Assembly: GCA_001725945.1 (NCBI GenBank)
Contig: LRMT01000025.1
Span: forward strand, 1 to 64,000
Direction: 5' to 3'
From: Cupriavidus sp. UYMMa02A
GTDB lineage: Bacteria > Pseudomonadota > Gammaproteobacteria > Burkholderiales > Burkholderiaceae
Length of the DNA: 64,000 bases
The position numbers and the translations under genes are program-made. Position 1 is the stretch's first letter; each line of letters opens with the position of its first letter. The notes beneath the pieces are model-generated. The model saw only the letters and a program-made list of their open reading frames with translations. It ran no database searches and was not told the origin of the DNA. Of the stretch, positions 21,710 through 32,865 are shown in pieces.

Positions 21710-22658
21710 ATGACAAAGCAGAACTATCCACGCGATCTCATCGGCTACGGCGCCCGGCCGCCGCACGCACGCTGGCCCGGCGGTGCGCGCGTCGCCCTGC
21801 AGTTCGTCCTTAACTATGAAGAGGGCGGCGAAAACTGTGTCCTGCACGGCGATGCCGCCTCCGAGCAGTTCCTCTCCGAAATCGTCGGCGCGGCGGCCTA
21901 CCCGACCGCCACATGAGCATGGAGGGCATCTATGAGTACGGCTCGCGCGCGGCGTCTGGCGCATCCTGCGCGAGTTCGAGCGCCGCGGCCTGCCGCTGAC
22001 CGTCTTCGGCGTGTCGATGGCGCTGCAGCGCCATCCGGACCTCACGCGCGCGTTCGTCGAGCTGGGCCATGAGATCGCCTGCCACGGCTGGCGCTGGATC
22101 CACTACCAGAATATCGACGAAGCGACCGAGCGCGAGCACATGCGCATCGGCATGGACATCATCCAGGAGCTGACCGGCTCGATGCCGCTCGGGTGGTACA
22201 CGGGCCGCGACAGCCCGAACACGCGCCGCCTGGTGGTCGAGCACGGCGGCTTGCTGTACGACTCCGATTACTACGGCGACGACCTCCCCTTCTGGACCGA
22301 GGTCGAAGTCACCGGCGGCGAGAAGAAGCCGCATCTGGTCGTGCCATATACGCTCGACTCCAACGACATGCGCTTTGCCACACCGCAGGGCTTCAACACG
22401 GGCGAGCAGTTCTTCCAGTACCTGAAGGACGCCTTCGACGTGCTGTACGAAGAAGGCGACCCCAGCGGCCTCGACCAGCCCAAGATGCTGTCGATCGGCA
22501 TGCATTGCCGGCTGCTCGGCCGCCCGGGCCGCTTCCGCGCGCTGCAGCGCTTCCTCGATTACGTGCAGGGCCATGACAAGGTATGGATCAGCCGGCGCGT
22601 CGACATCGCTCGCCATTGGGCCGAAACCCACCCCTACACTCCCCGCAATCAAGCATGA
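21710..22658 (+). CDS. puuE: Allantoinase PuuE (two frame breaks)
   Basis: Polysaccharide-deacetylase-fold allantoinase that opens (S)-allantoin to allantoate without metal; 316 residues when repaired. It starts MTKQNYPRDLIGYGARPPHARWP with VALQFVLNYEEGGEN. Later motifs are GHEIACHGWRWIHY and GWYTGRDSPNTRRLV. Bases are missing near 21904 (AAAYP|DRHMSMEG) and near 21951 (YGSRA|GVWRILREF). Its stop overlaps the uraD start as ATGA, indicating translational coupling. Confidence 0.93.
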
Positions 22659-23173
22659 GCCAGACCTACACCATCGCCCAACTCAACGCCATGCCCGCCG
22701 CCGACTTCGTGCAGGTGCTCGGTGGCCTGTATGAACACTCGCCGTGGTTCGCGGAAACCGCCGCGGCACAGCGCCCGTTCGCGAACGTGGCGGAGCTGGC
22801 CGGCGCGCTGCGTGCCGCCGTGGATGCAGCGGGCACAGAAGCGCAGATCAAGCTCGTACGCGCCCACCCGGAGCTCGCAGGCAAGGCTGCCGTGCGCGGC
22901 GAGCTGACCGCGGAGTCCACGCGCGAGCAGAGCGGCGCGGGCCTGAACCTGTGCACGCCTGAAGAGTTCGAGCGCCTGCAGTCGCTCAATGCCGACTACA
23001 ACCGGAAGTTCGGCTTCCCGTTCATCCTGGCCGTGCGTGGCTATGACCGCGCCGGCATCATCAACGAGTTTGCACGCCGCATCGGCAACACGCCCGAGGT
23101 GGAGTTGCAAACTTGCATCAACCAGATCCACCGGATTGCACAGTTCCGCCTTGACGACTTAGTATCCGGCTGA
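22655..23173 (+). CDS. uraD: OHCU decarboxylase
   Basis: UraD converts OHCU to (S)-allantoin, the step between UraH and PuuE. It has 172 residues and is intact. Family signatures are the catalytic-region HPELAGK and the FGFPFILAVRG segment followed by an Arg/Glu-rich helix. The start codon overlaps the puuE stop (ATGA). With uraH and puuD across the divergent promoter the full urate-to-allantoate set is present. Confidence 0.95.
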   Translation: MSQTYTIAQLNAMPAADFVQVLGGLYEHSPWFAETAAAQRPFANVAELAGALRAAVDAAGTEAQIKLVRAHPELAGKAAVRGELTAESTREQSGAGLNLCTPEEFERLQSLNADYNRKFGFPFILAVRGYDRAGIINEFARRIGNTPEVELQTCINQIHRIAQFRLDDLVSG

Positions 23174-23230
23174 GCCAAAAAAGCAACACCTGTATAACAA
23201 AAACGCTGTACCCGATGCCGCCGGCACCCC

Positions 23231-23257
23231 GGCCCGCGATCGCCCAGATCGCGGGCC
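23231..23257. other. Strong GC-rich hairpin downstream of uraD
   Basis: A perfect 11-bp stem (GGCCCGCGATC / GATCGCGGGCC) with a 5-base loop, 58 bases after the uraD stop. No U-tract follows on either strand. It may end the urate operon with Rho, or insulate the porin leader. Confidence 0.45.
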
Positions 23258-23372
23258 CGTCAACCGAGCCCTTGACAAGGCGGCACGAACAAAAGCGCGA
23301 AGACCAGAACAAGAACCCGACAGGGACCCAGTACACAACGTTCCAAGCAGGATCAATCACGGAGGTCTAACA

Positions 23373-24459
23373 ATGCAGAAGCAGTACAAGCCGGCAATGA
23401 AGCTGGCGGCGGTAGCGGCTACCCTTCTTTCCGGCGCGGCCATGGCCCAGTCCAGCGTGACGCTGTACGGCCAGGCCGACATGTTTGTCGGCGGCTTCAA
23501 GGATGTGGGCGGCGCGAGCCGTGCGTGGGTCGCCAACTCGGGCGGCATGCAGACGTCGTACTGGGGCATCAAGGGTACGGAAGACCTGGGCGGCGGCACC
23601 AAGGCCATCTTCGACCTGAACGGCTTCTTCCGCACCGACAGCGGCAGCATGGGCCGCTTCAACGGCGACTCGATGTTCAGCCGCAATGCCTATGTCGGCC
23701 TGCAGAACGACAAGGCCGGCACCGTCAAGCTGGGCCGCAACACCACGCCGTACTTCATCTCGACCATCCTGTTCAACCCGCTGGTCGACTCGTACGTGTT
23801 CTCGCCGGCGATTTTCCACACGTACCTGACATCGCCGACGAACAACATTCCCGGCAAGCTGAACGATCCGGGCATCATTGGTGACTCCGGCTGGAACAAC
23901 TCTGTGCTGTACAGCACGCCGAACTTCGGCGGCCTCACCGCCAACCTGATCTATTCGTTCGGCGAACAGCCGGGCAAGACCAGCGAGAACAAGTGGGGCG
24001 GCAACCTGATGTACTTCAACGGCCCGTTCGCCGCGACGCTGGCCTACCAGCAGGTCAAGTTCAACATCCAGCCCGTGGGCGACCTGTTCGTGCCGACCGG
24101 CTTCGACCGCCAGGATGCTGTCCTGGGTGGCGTCACGTACGACTTCCAGATCGTCAAGCTGTTCGCACAGGCCCAGTACATCAAGACCCGCATCAACGGC
24201 GCGGGCAACGGCGGCGACCTCAAGCACACCAACGGCCAGGTCGCGTTCGGTGCCGGTGGGCGCTGGCAACGTGCTGGTCTCGTACGCTTATGACAAGACC
24301 AAGAACGACGTCACCGACTTCAAGCGCAACACCGCGGCCATTGCCTACGACTACAACCTGTCCAAGCGTACCGACGTCTACGCTGCGTACTACTACGACA
24401 AGCGTAACGATATGGAACACGGCGACACCTTCGGGGTCGGCATGCGCCACAAGTTCTGA
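23373..24459 (+). CDS. Gram-negative general porin (frame broken)
   Basis: Trimeric outer-membrane porin of the Burkholderiales type, 361 residues when repaired. The signal peptide ends AMAQ, followed by SSVTLYGQADMFVGG, the usual first strand. The eyelet loop region and the final strand ending FGVGMRHKF (C-terminal Phe for BAM) are present. Near 24253 the frame changes by one extra base (or two missing): QVAFGA|VGAGNVLVSYAYD. This is one of very few breaks in the window that may be an insertion. RBS GGAGG lies eight bases upstream. It may import purines, given its place after the urate operon. Confidence 0.92.
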
Positions 24460-24487
24460 CGCACCACGCCTCGGAATGTAGTGCTGG

Positions 24488-24510
24488 CCCGCCACTCGGC
24501 GGGTTTTGTT
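24488..24510 (+). terminator. Intrinsic terminator of the porin gene
   Basis: CCCGCC-ACTC-GGCGGG followed by TTTTGTT, about 30 bases after the porin stop. The 180 bases from here to the next start hold nothing else recognised. Confidence 0.8.
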
Positions 24511-24689
24511 GCCGCGCCAGCATCACATTCGGCATCGCCGGATCGCCGTCGTGTTGCAGCGCCGCATAATCTGCCACGCACTCGCGGATCGGCAGCCATC
24601 GCTTCATAGGCGTATTCAATTGGAAGACGGCCGGCACGCTGCCTAGATTGGTTCTCCGGACTACCAAACCATAGCAAGGCAGGTGACTC

Positions 24690-24935
24690 ATGCGGAGATA
24701 TGCGAAGACCCGTTCCGAACTGATGACCATCCTGAACCAGTGCCTGGATAACAACCCCGAATGCGGTGAATGTGAGCTTCACGCGGTGCGAATGCACCAG
24801 CCGGACCATACCGGCTGCAACTGGAGCGCCGAAGTGGACTTCCCGCAGGAATACGTCGAGCACCTGGACACCCAGCTTGCGGCCGCCAAGTCGATCATCG
24901 TGGTCATGCGCGAGCAGTACAACGTGCTGCAATAG
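24690..24935 (+). CDS. Small hypothetical protein (81 aa)
   Basis: Not recognised. A short soluble protein with an ordered, conserved look: three closely spaced cysteines (ECGECELH with an earlier NPECG), a later Cys in HTGCNWS, and a C-terminal amphipathic helix (EHLDTQLAAAKSIIVVMREQY). The Cys/His spacing could bind a metal, but no known motif fits. Start ATG follows AGGCAGGTGA. It is bounded by terminators on both sides, so it forms its own transcription unit. Confidence 0.6.
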   Translation: MRRYAKTRSELMTILNQCLDNNPECGECELHAVRMHQPDHTGCNWSAEVDFPQEYVEHLDTQLAAAKSIIVVMREQYNVLQ

Positions 24936-24975
24936 CAACCGGGCACGGCGCACCTTTGACGCGCCACAGCAAAAG

Positions 24976-25004
24976 AAAGGCCGGGTCATCGACCCGGCCT
25001 TTTT
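24976..25004. terminator. Bidirectional terminator between the small gene and maeB
   Basis: AAAGGCCGGGT-CATCG-ACCCGGCCTTT with a T-run on the plus side and, on the minus side, CTTTCTTTT. It can end both the plus-strand small gene and the minus-strand malic enzyme. Confidence 0.85.
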
Positions 25005-25034
25005 CATGCCAGTGTGACGGCGGCGCTTACCCGC

Positions 25035-27356
25035 TTATCGCACGAGCGCGCCGGCGTTGGCTTCCGCGACCGCGACGGCGGTCATGTTGACGATACGGCG
25101 CGTGGTGGCCTGCGGGTTCAGGATATGCACGGGCTTGGCCGCGCCCAGCAGGATCGGGCCCACCGTCACGCCCTGCCCGCCCGTGATCTTGAGCAGGTTG
25201 AACGCGATGTTGGCGGCGTCCAGCGTCGGCATCACCAGCAGGTTGGCGCTGCGGCCAGCTTGGTCGACGGCAGGAAGTGGCGGCGCACGTCTTCGTCCAG
25301 CGCCGCGTCACCCTGCATCTCGCCTTCGACTTCGAGGTCCGGCGCCACGCGGGCCAGGATCTCCGCGGCCTCGCGCATCTTGCGCGCCGACGGACGCGTC
25401 GACGAGCCGAACATCGAATGCGACATCAGCGCGACCTTCGGATGCAGGCCGAAGCGGCGGATCTCTTCGGCCGCGAGCTGCGTGATCGCCGCCAGCTCCT
25501 CGGCGTTAGGGTCCTCATTGACGAAGGCATCGGTGATGAACAGCGTGTGCTTCTCGAGCATCAACGCATTCAGCGCGGCAAAGACCTTTGCGCCCGGCGC
25601 CAGGCCGATCACGTCGCGCACATGCTCGAGGTGCGCCTCGAAGCGGCCCACGGTGCCGCACAGCAGCGCGTCGGCATCACCCATATGCATGAGCATCGTG
25701 CCGATCAGCGTGTTCGAGCGGCGCAGCGCCATCTTGGCCATGTCGGGCGTCACGCCGTCGCGGCCGCGCAGTGCGTGGTAGGCCTCGTGGTAGGCGCGGT
25801 AGCGCGGATCGTCTTCCGGGTTGATCAGCTCGAAATCGACACCGGCGCGCAGGCGCAGGCTGGCCTTTTCGATACGCATCTGGATCACGTGCGGACGGCC
25901 GATCAGGATCGGGCGCGCGAGGCCCTCATCCACCACGCCCTGCACCGCGCGCAGCACGCGCTCTTCTTCGCCCTCGGCATAGGCCACGCGCTTGGGCGAG
26001 GCCTTGGCGGCCGAGAACACCGGCTTCATCATCAGGCCGGTGTGGTAGACGTAGGTGGAAAGCTGCTGGCGATAGGCGTCCAGGTCCTTGATCGGACGCG
26101 TAGCCACGCCGGACTCTTCCGCGGCCCTGGCCACGGCCGGCGCGATCTTCTCGATCAGGCGCTGGTCGAACGGCGTCGGGATGATGTAGTCGGGGCCGAA
26201 CTTCAGTTCACGGCCGCCGTAGGCAGCGGCCACGGCATCGTTGAGCTCGGCTTCGGCCAGCTCCGCAATGGCCTTCACGCAGGCCAGCTTCATCGCTTCC
26301 GTAATCTTGGTCGCGCCGCAGTCGAGCGCGCCGCGGAAGATATACGGGAAGCACAGCACGTTGTTGACCTGGTTCGGGTAGTCCGGCCCGTGGCGATGAT
26401 GCAGTCCGGCGCGCGGCCTTGGCCACTTCCGGGCGGATTTCCGGCTCGGGATTCGCCAGCGCCAGGATGATGGGCTTGTCGGCCATCGTCTTGACCATCT
26501 CGGCTGTCAGCACGCCGCGGTCGAGCAGCCCAGGAACACGTCGCGCCGTTGACGATGTCGGCCAGCGTGCGGGCCGAGGTATCCTGCGCATAGCGGGCCT
26601 TGTTGGCTTCCATGTTGGCGTCGCGGCCGACATAGATCACGCCCTTGGAGTCCACGACCGAAACGTTCTCGCGCTTCACGCCGAGGCTCACCATGGTGTC
26701 CAGGCACGCGATGGCCGCCGCGCCGGCGCCGACACCGCCACCTTGACCGTGGCGATGTTCTTGCCGACCACCTTCAGGCCATTGAGCAGCGCCGCGGTCG
26801 AGATGATGGCTGTGCCGTGCTGGTCATCATGGAAGACGGGGATGTTCATGCGCTCGCGCAGCTTCTGCTCGATATAGAAGCACTCCGGCGCCTTGATGTC
26901 TTCCAGGTTCACACCGCCGAGCGTAGGTTCCAGCGCGGCGACGATCTCGACGATCTTGTCCGGGTCGCGCGCGTCGAGTTCGATGTCGAACACGTCGATG
27001 CCGGCGAACTTCTTGAACAGGCAGCCCTTGCCTTCCATCACCGGCTTGCCGGCGAGCGGACCGATGTCGCCCAGGCCGAGCACCGCCGTACCGTTGGTGA
27101 TCACGGCCACCAGGTTGGCGCGCGAGGTGTACTCGGCGGCTGTCGACGGGTCCCTGGCGATCTCCTCGCAGGCATAGGCCACACCCGGCGAATACGCGAG
27201 CGACAGGTCGCGCTGGTTGGACAGCGCCTTGGTGGCGGTTACCTGGATCTTCCCCTTGGTGGGGCTGCGGTGATATTCCAGCGCAGCGAGGCGCAATTGC
27301 GCTTCAGGACTGTTCGGGGCATGTTGCGGTGCATCACCGCTGGTCTTGCTGCTCAT
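25035..27356 (-). CDS. maeB: NADP-dependent malic enzyme, MaeB type (about six frame breaks)
   Basis: Multidomain malic enzyme of about 775 residues, decarboxylating malate to pyruvate with NADPH. The N-terminal malic domain includes [16 protein letters not shown] and [15 protein letters not shown]. The NAD(P) fold begins [14 protein letters not shown]. From about residue 430 there is a phosphotransacetylase-like domain, regulatory in this family. Bases are missing near 26743, 26548, 26517, 26412, 26397 (one or four bases, [11 protein letters not shown]) and 25258. Between breaks the protein is well conserved, so this is a functional gene in damaged sequence rather than a decayed one. Confidence 0.92.
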
Positions 27357-27621
27357 TGGCTCGTCCAGATAATGGCCTGCTGCCGGGCCCGCGCGCATTC
27401 CGCCATATACGCGGCAGGCACGACGGCCGGCAGCGAGAGGCAGCATCCTGACGGGTTCCGGGGGTGTGGGCCGGAAAAATCGAGCGCCTATTCTAGCCCA
27501 CGGCCACGGCGCCGAACCTACCCGTTTCACCAGTTAAGTCGCGTTTTCGGCCGAATATCGCAGCAAAACAGCTTTTACCAATGCGTATGCATGGCACGCC
27601 AATGTATATGCTTCGCCGACG
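27357..27621. promoter_or_regulatory. maeB upstream region with a direct repeat
   Basis: A 265-base spacer upstream of maeB and downstream of the lipoprotein gene. CCAATGCGTATGCAT (27578-27592) and CCAATGTATATGCTT (27599-27613) are direct copies with a 21-base period, two helical turns, as expected for paired protein sites. No promoter boxes could be assigned with confidence. Confidence 0.35.
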
Positions 27622-28296
27622 CTACTTGGAGGCCGGTTTCGCATCCGCTGGCGCTGCCGGCGCCGTGCCCTGATCGACCGGCAAGGTCACGCGGCGGGGC
27701 CGGCCGCTCTCCGCCGGAAATTCGGTGAAGGCGCTGCGGATCAGGTACGGCATCATCGCCGCCGGGTTGCCGTCTTCGGTCTGGTTCTGCGCGCTGACCT
27801 GGTAGACGCGCTGCCCGGTCGCCGCATCCGTGAAATAGACGCGCAGGCTTGCAAAGGTCACGGGCACATCGCGCACGACCGTCTGCGGCGGCCCCCAGTA
27901 ACCAGGCCAACCCCATGGCCCCCAAGGCCGGTAGTAGCCATACGGTCCCCAGTACGGTCCCCATGGGCCATACCACGGGTCCGAATAGACCGTTTCCGCC
28001 ACGCGCACGATGCCCGGCGCCGCGTTGTACTCCATGCCGACCCGATAGCGTGCCTGCTTCTCCGGCACCTGCTCGAAGCCGACGCCGGACAGCGCGGTGG
28101 CCAGCCATTGCTCGTAGGTCTGCCGCTCAAGCTGCGCGGCCTGTTCACGCGTATGTTCGAAGCTGTAGGTGCGCGGCGCATCGTTCTGCCAGCCCGGCTG
28201 CCGGAATGCCGTGACATCGGTCACCACGGTGCTCGCGCAGCCGGCCAGCAGGCTGGCGCCGGCCAGCGCCAGCCACGCGGCCAGGCGCCGCCACAT
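27622..28296 (-). CDS. DUF4136-type outer-membrane lipoprotein
   Basis: Lipoprotein of about 224 residues. The signal peptide MWRRLAAWLALAGAS ends in the lipobox LLAGC. The DUF4136 domain begins with TDVTAFRQPGWQNDAPRTYSF. In the middle is a Gly/Pro/Trp/Tyr-rich tract (about YGPWGPYWGPYGYYRPWGP), followed by VTFASLRVYFTDAATGQRVYQV. An earlier ATG at 28356 with AGAGAGG upstream would add 20 non-hydrophobic residues; the lipobox geometry favours the later start. Function unknown; intact. Confidence 0.75.
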   Translation of the reverse strand: MWRRLAAWLALAGASLLAGCASTVVTDVTAFRQPGWQNDAPRTYSFEHTREQAAQLERQTYEQWLATALSGVGFEQVPEKQARYRVGMEYNAAPGIVRVAETVYSDPWYGPWGPYWGPYGYYRPWGPWGWPGYWGPPQTVVRDVPVTFASLRVYFTDAATGQRVYQVSAQNQTEDGNPAAMMPYLIRSAFTEFPAESGRPRRVTLPVDQGTAPAAPADAKPASK

Positions 28297-28531
28297 TCTG
28301 TCCCCGTCATTGCGGTGGCCGCCTGTGCCACGGCCCGCCCATTGCCACATATCCATGCCTCTCTTGTTGTTGATCTGACGTGTCTCTGAGACCACGCCAT
28401 CGCGCCGGAATTCCCTGCCAGCCATGCTGGCTACCCCTTGGCTACAATGGTTACTTCAGCGCCGTGCCCCGCTTCGCTGCCCGCAGGCCGGCGCGCCCCT
28501 CTTCCACGGTCTTCCGAAGACAGGATTCCCC

Positions 28532-31239
28532 ATGCTGCGCACCGATACGCCCGTTACCGTCTATCGCAAGGACTATACCGCGCCGGCCTTCACCATCGAC
28601 CACGTCGAACTGGTGCTGGACCTGGACCCGCAACGCACCGTCGTGACCAGCACGCTGCGCTTCGCGCGCCATGCGTCCGCGGCCGCCGACGCACCGCTGG
28701 TGCTGGTCGGTGAGGACCTCGAACTGGTCGGCGTGAGCGTGGACGGCAAGCCCGTTGCCAACGCCACGCAGCAGGCGGGCACGCTCACCTTGCCTGGCCT
28801 CCCGGCGCAGGGCACGCTGGAAATCACCGCGGCCTGCCAGCCGGCGGCCAACACCTCGCTGTCGGGGCTCTACGTCTCGAACGGCAACTTCTTCACGCAG
28901 TGCGAGGCCGAGGGCTTCCGCCGCATCACCTATTTCCTGGACCGGCCGGACGTCATGGCCACCTTCCGCGTCACGCTGCGCGCCGATCGCGCGGCCTGCC
29001 CGGTGCTGCTGTCCAACGGCAACCTCGTCAGCGAACGCGAGCTGCCCGGCGGACGCCACGAGGCGGTGTGGGAAGACCCGTTCCGCAAGCCGTCGTACCT
29101 GTTCGCGCTGGTGGCCGGCAAGCTCGAGCGCATCGAGGAACGCATCCAGTCAGCGTCCGGCAAGGACAAGCTGCTGCAGGTCTGGGTCGAGGCGCGCGAC
29201 CTCGACAAGACCCGCCACGCGATGGATTCGCTGATCCACGCGATCCGCTGGGATGAACGCCGCTTCGGCCTGGAGCTCGACCTGGACCGCTTCATGATCG
29301 TCGCCGTCAGCGACTTCAACATGGGCGCCATGGAGAACAAGGGCCTGAACATCTTCAACACGAAGTACGTGCTGGCCAATGCGCAGACCGCTACCGATAT
29401 CGACTTCGCCAATATCGAAGCCGTGGTCGGCCACGAGTATTTCCACAACTGGACCGGCAACCGCGTGACCTGCCGCGACTGGTTCCAGCTCTCGCTCAAG
29501 GAAGGCCTGACCGTCTTCCGCGACCAGGAATTCTCGGCCGACATGATGGGCTCGGAATCGGGCCGCGCGGTCAAGCGCATCGAGGACGTACGCGTGCTGC
29601 GCCAAGTCCAGTTCCCCGAAGACGCTGGCCCCATGGCGCACCCGGTGCGCCCGGACAGCTACGAGGAGATCAACAACTTCTACACCGTCACGGTGTACGA
29701 GAAAGGCGCCGAAGTCGTGCGCATGTACCAGACCCTGCTGGGCCGCGACGGCTTTCGCAAGGGCATGGACCTGTACTTCAAGCGGCACGACGGCCAGGCC
29801 GTCACCTGCGACGATTTCCGCGCCGCGATGGCCGACGCCAATGGCCGCGACCTCACGCAATTCGGCCTCTGGTACAGCCAGGCCGGCACGCCGGTGGTCA
29901 CCGCGCGCACGACGTGGAACGCCGATGACGGCAGCCTGACGCTGACCTTGTCGCAGCGCTGCCCGAAGGTCGGCATCGAGACGCGCGCCGGCTCGCCCGA
30001 GAAGCAGCCGTTCCACATCCCGTTCGCGATCGGGCTGCTTGGCGCCGACGGGCACGACCTGCCGCTGCAGCTGGAAGGCGAAGCCGCCGCCGGCAATACC
30101 AGCAATACCACGCGCGTGCTGGACTTCACGCAGGCAGAGCAGACCTTCCGCTTCGTCAACCTGCCGCGCGGCGCCGCTGCCCCGCTGCCGTCGCTGCTGC
30201 GCAATTTCTCGGCCCCGGTGATCGTCGATGCCGAGTACACCGACGCCCAGCTCACCTTCCTGCTGGCCCACGACAGCGACGCCTTCAACCGCTGGGAGGC
30301 CGGCCAGCGCCTGGCCACGCGCGCGCTGCTGCAGCTCGTGGCGACGTGCAGGCCGGGCGCGAGATGAAGCTCGACCACGCGCTGGTCAACGCCATGCGCG
30401 CGGTGCTCAATGACGATCGCCTGAGCCCCGCGTTCCGCGAGCAGGCGCTGGTGCTGCCCGCCGAAGCCTACCTGGCCGAGCGCATGGGCGTGGCCGATCC
30501 GGCCGCCATCCACCAGGCGCGCCAGTTCATGCGCGCCGGCCTGGCCCACGCGCTGCAGGCCGACTGGCTTGACGCCTACGAATCCAACGCCACGCCCGGC
30601 CCCTACAGCCCCGACGCGGATGCATCTTCGCGCCGCGCGCTGCGCAACCTGGCGCTGGGCTACCTTGTTGAAAGCGGCAGCGCCGCCATGCTCCAGCTTG
30701 CCGGCGAGCAGTACCGGAAGGCTGACAACATGACCGACCGCTTTGCCGCGCTGTCGGCGCTGGTCAACAGCTTCGCCCCGGAACGCGAAGGCGCGCTGGC
30801 CGATTTCTACAAGCGCTTCGAGGACGATGCGCTCGTCATCGACAAATGGTTCTCGCTGCAGGGCATGCAGCGCGGCGAGGTCGGCCCGCATGCCGGCAAG
30901 CGCACCATCGACACGGTGCGCGCACTGATGGAACACCCGGCGTTCAACCTGCGCAACCCCAACCGCGCACGCGCGCTGATCTTCAGCTTCTGCTCGGGCA
31001 ACCCCGCGCAGTTCCATGCCGCCGATGGTTCCGGCTACCGCTTCTGGGCGGACCAGGTGCTGGCGCTCGATGCGATCAACCCGCAGGTCGCGGCACGGCT
31101 CGCGCGTGTCATGGACCGCTGGCAGAAGTACGAACCCGCCTTGCGCGACCGCATGCGCGCCGAGCTGGAGCGCGTGTCGGCATCGGCCTCGTTGTCGCGC
31201 GATGTGCGCGAAATCGTCGGCAAGTCACTGGCCACCTGA
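28532..31239 (+). CDS. pepN: Aminopeptidase N (frame broken)
   Basis: M1-family zinc aminopeptidase of 902 residues when repaired, releasing N-terminal amino acids from peptides in the cytoplasm. The exopeptidase motif GAMEN is at residues 265-269 and the zinc site HEYFH at 301-305, with the second Glu in LKEGLTVFRDQEF. The ERAP1-like C-terminal helical domain follows. One G is missing near 30341 (LLQLVA|DVQAGREMKLD). Start ATG 28532; no strong RBS. Confidence 0.95.
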
Positions 31240-31315
31240 CGCCGGAGGGCAGGTACCGGCGCGGCGCCGGCCCTCCCGGGACATGTAGAATTGCGGCCAT
31301 CCAAGGAGAACCATC

Positions 31316-32335
31316 ATGACTCGCATCAGCCTGACCCGTTACCTGGTCGAGGAGCAGCGCAAGCACAACACGATCCAGCCCGAACTGCGGCTGCTGATCG
31401 AAGTGGTGGCGCGCGCCTGCAAGGCCATTTCCAATTCCGTCAACAAGGGCGCGCTCGCCGGCGTGCTCGGCTCGGCCGGCACTGGCAACGTACAGGGCGA
31501 AACCCAGCAGAAGCTGGACGTGATCGCCAATGAAGTGCTGCTCGACGCCAACGAATGGGGTGGCCATCTCGCCGCCATGGCTTCGGAAGAAATGGAATCG
31601 TTCTACGAGATTCCCAACCGCTATCCGAAGGGCGAGTACCTGCTGATGTTCGATCCGCTCGATGGTTCGTCCAACATCGACGTCAACGTTTCGATCGGCA
31701 CGATCTTCTCCGTGCTGCACATGCCCAAGCCCGGCCAGACCGTGACCGAGGCCGACTTCCTGCAACCTGGCACCCACCAGGTCGCAGCCGGCTACGCGGT
31801 CTACGGCCCGCAGACCACGTTGGTGCTGACCGTCGGCAACGGGGTGCACGTGTTCACGCTCGACCGCGAGGCCGGCAGCTTCGTGCTGACCCAGTCCGAT
31901 GTGCAGATTCCCGAAGACACCAAGGAATTCGCCATCAACATGTCCAACATGCGCCACTGGGCCCCGCCGGTGCGCAAGTACATCGACGAATGCCTGGCCG
32001 GCGAAGAAGGCCCGCGCGGCAAGAATTTCAACATGCGCTGGGTCGCCTCGATGGTCGCCGACGTGCACCGCATCCTGACGCGCGGCGGCATCTTCATGTA
32101 CCCGTGGGACAAGCGTGAGCCCCAGAAGGCCGGCAAGCTGCGCCTGATGTATGAAGCCAACCCGATGGCGATGCTGGTCGAGCAGGCGGGCGGCGCCGCT
32201 ACCAATGGCCAGATCCGCATTCTGGACGTGCAGCCTGAGAAGCTGCACCAGCGTGTATCGGTGATCCTGGGATCGAAGAATGAGGTGGAGCGCGTTACGC
32301 GTTATCACCATGAAGCGGCGGGCCAGCAGGGCTGA
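31316..32335 (+). CDS. fbp: Fructose-1,6-bisphosphatase, class I
   Basis: Gluconeogenic phosphatase of 339 residues, intact. Metal and substrate motifs are [33 protein letters not shown] and the C-terminal [37 protein letters not shown]. The start is preceded by AAGGAG at a good distance and by a possible -10 TAGAAT near 31289. It stands 76 bases downstream of pepN and is probably transcribed alone. Confidence 0.97.
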   Translation: MTRISLTRYLVEEQRKHNTIQPELRLLIEVVARACKAISNSVNKGALAGVLGSAGTGNVQGETQQKLDVIANEVLLDANEWGGHLAAMASEEMESFYEIPNRYPKGEYLLMFDPLDGSSNIDVNVSIGTIFSVLHMPKPGQTVTEADFLQPGTHQVAAGYAVYGPQTTLVLTVGNGVHVFTLDREAGSFVLTQSDVQIPEDTKEFAINMSNMRHWAPPVRKYIDECLAGEEGPRGKNFNMRWVASMVADVHRILTRGGIFMYPWDKREPQKAGKLRLMYEANPMAMLVEQAGGAATNGQIRILDVQPEKLHQRVSVILGSKNEVERVTRYHHEAAGQQG

Positions 32336-32468
32336 GGCTAAGGAATCGAACTGATCCGGAACAGGCGCCTTCGGGTGCCCTGTTTGCTTCGGGCGGCAAG
32401 TCTCTGCTTCAGGCGACGCCCGCGCCGCTCCATCGAAGCGCAGATGACCGACCCGCCCCAAAAAGGGA

Positions 32469-32497
32469 TTGCAGGGCGGAAAAAGCGCTGCTATTAT
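32469..32497 (+). promoter_or_regulatory. Promoter of tRNA-Thr
   Basis: TTGCAG (32469-32474) and TATTAT (32492-32497) with a 17-base spacer; predicted start near 32504, about 26 bases before the mature tRNA. Confidence 0.75.
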
Positions 32498-32529
32498 TGC
32501 GGGCTGTTCCAGTTCACATGGAACATGTT

Positions 32530-32605
32530 GCCGAAGTAGCTCAGTCGGTAGAGCAGCTCATTCGTAATGAGAAGGTCGGGGGTTCGATTCCTCTCTTCGG
32601 CACCA
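32530..32605 (+). tRNA. tRNA-Thr (anticodon CGT)
   Basis: A 76-base cloverleaf with acceptor stem GCCGAAG / CTTCGGC, D arm GCTCAGTCGGTAGAGC, anticodon stem-loop CTCAT-TCGTAAT-GAG region with anticodon CGT, T-loop GGTTCGATTCC and an encoded CCA. CGT reads ACG threonine codons. The accessory catabolic cluster begins about 320 bases downstream. Confidence 0.96.
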
Positions 32606-32638
32606 AAAGCATTCCAAAGTTTTTCCAGCATTGCCCAG

Positions 32639-32671
32639 AAACCCGCACAGCATATAGCTCTGCGGGTTTTT
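32639..32671 (+). terminator. Intrinsic terminator of tRNA-Thr
   Basis: AACCCGCA and TGCGGGTT form an 8-bp stem around a loop of about 13 bases, followed by TTTTTG. It begins 33 bases after the tRNA CCA end. Confidence 0.8.
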
Positions 32672-32745
32672 GTTGCCCAGCGTTGCCCAAGGTCGCCCGA
32701 CTGCTACCGCACCTTTCGGAGTATGTTTCGCAGTATGGGCATAGT

Positions 32746-32865
32746 CCTCGGGGTATGGACTGAACTTCGATACGTCGGCCATCTGTTTCACCAACGGCTA
32801 CTTCCCCGGCAGCGACAAGAACAACATGTTCGGCGTCGCGCTGGGCATCACCTGCGTGCCTCCGC
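32746..32865 (+). pseudogene. Possible gene relic between tRNA-Thr and the CoA-transferase cluster
   Basis: The 323 bases 32606-32929 hold the tRNA terminator, three short GTTGCCCA-type repeats near 32630-32695, and a start-less reading frame with protein-like composition (GYGLNFDTSAICFTNGYFP then GSDKNNMFGVALGITC). I do not recognise it. It could be the end of a gene truncated when the cluster was inserted. No integrase or attachment repeat of the tRNA 3' end was found. Confidence 0.25.

Noticed and set aside
25035..27356. maeB as a true pseudogene
   Set aside because: The protein between the breaks is well conserved with no other damage, and neighbouring housekeeping genes show the same one-base losses.
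32558..32794. Short minus-strand frame across tRNA-Thr
   Set aside because: Its protein-like end (REESNPRPSHYE) is just the antisense of the tRNA T-arm and acceptor stem.
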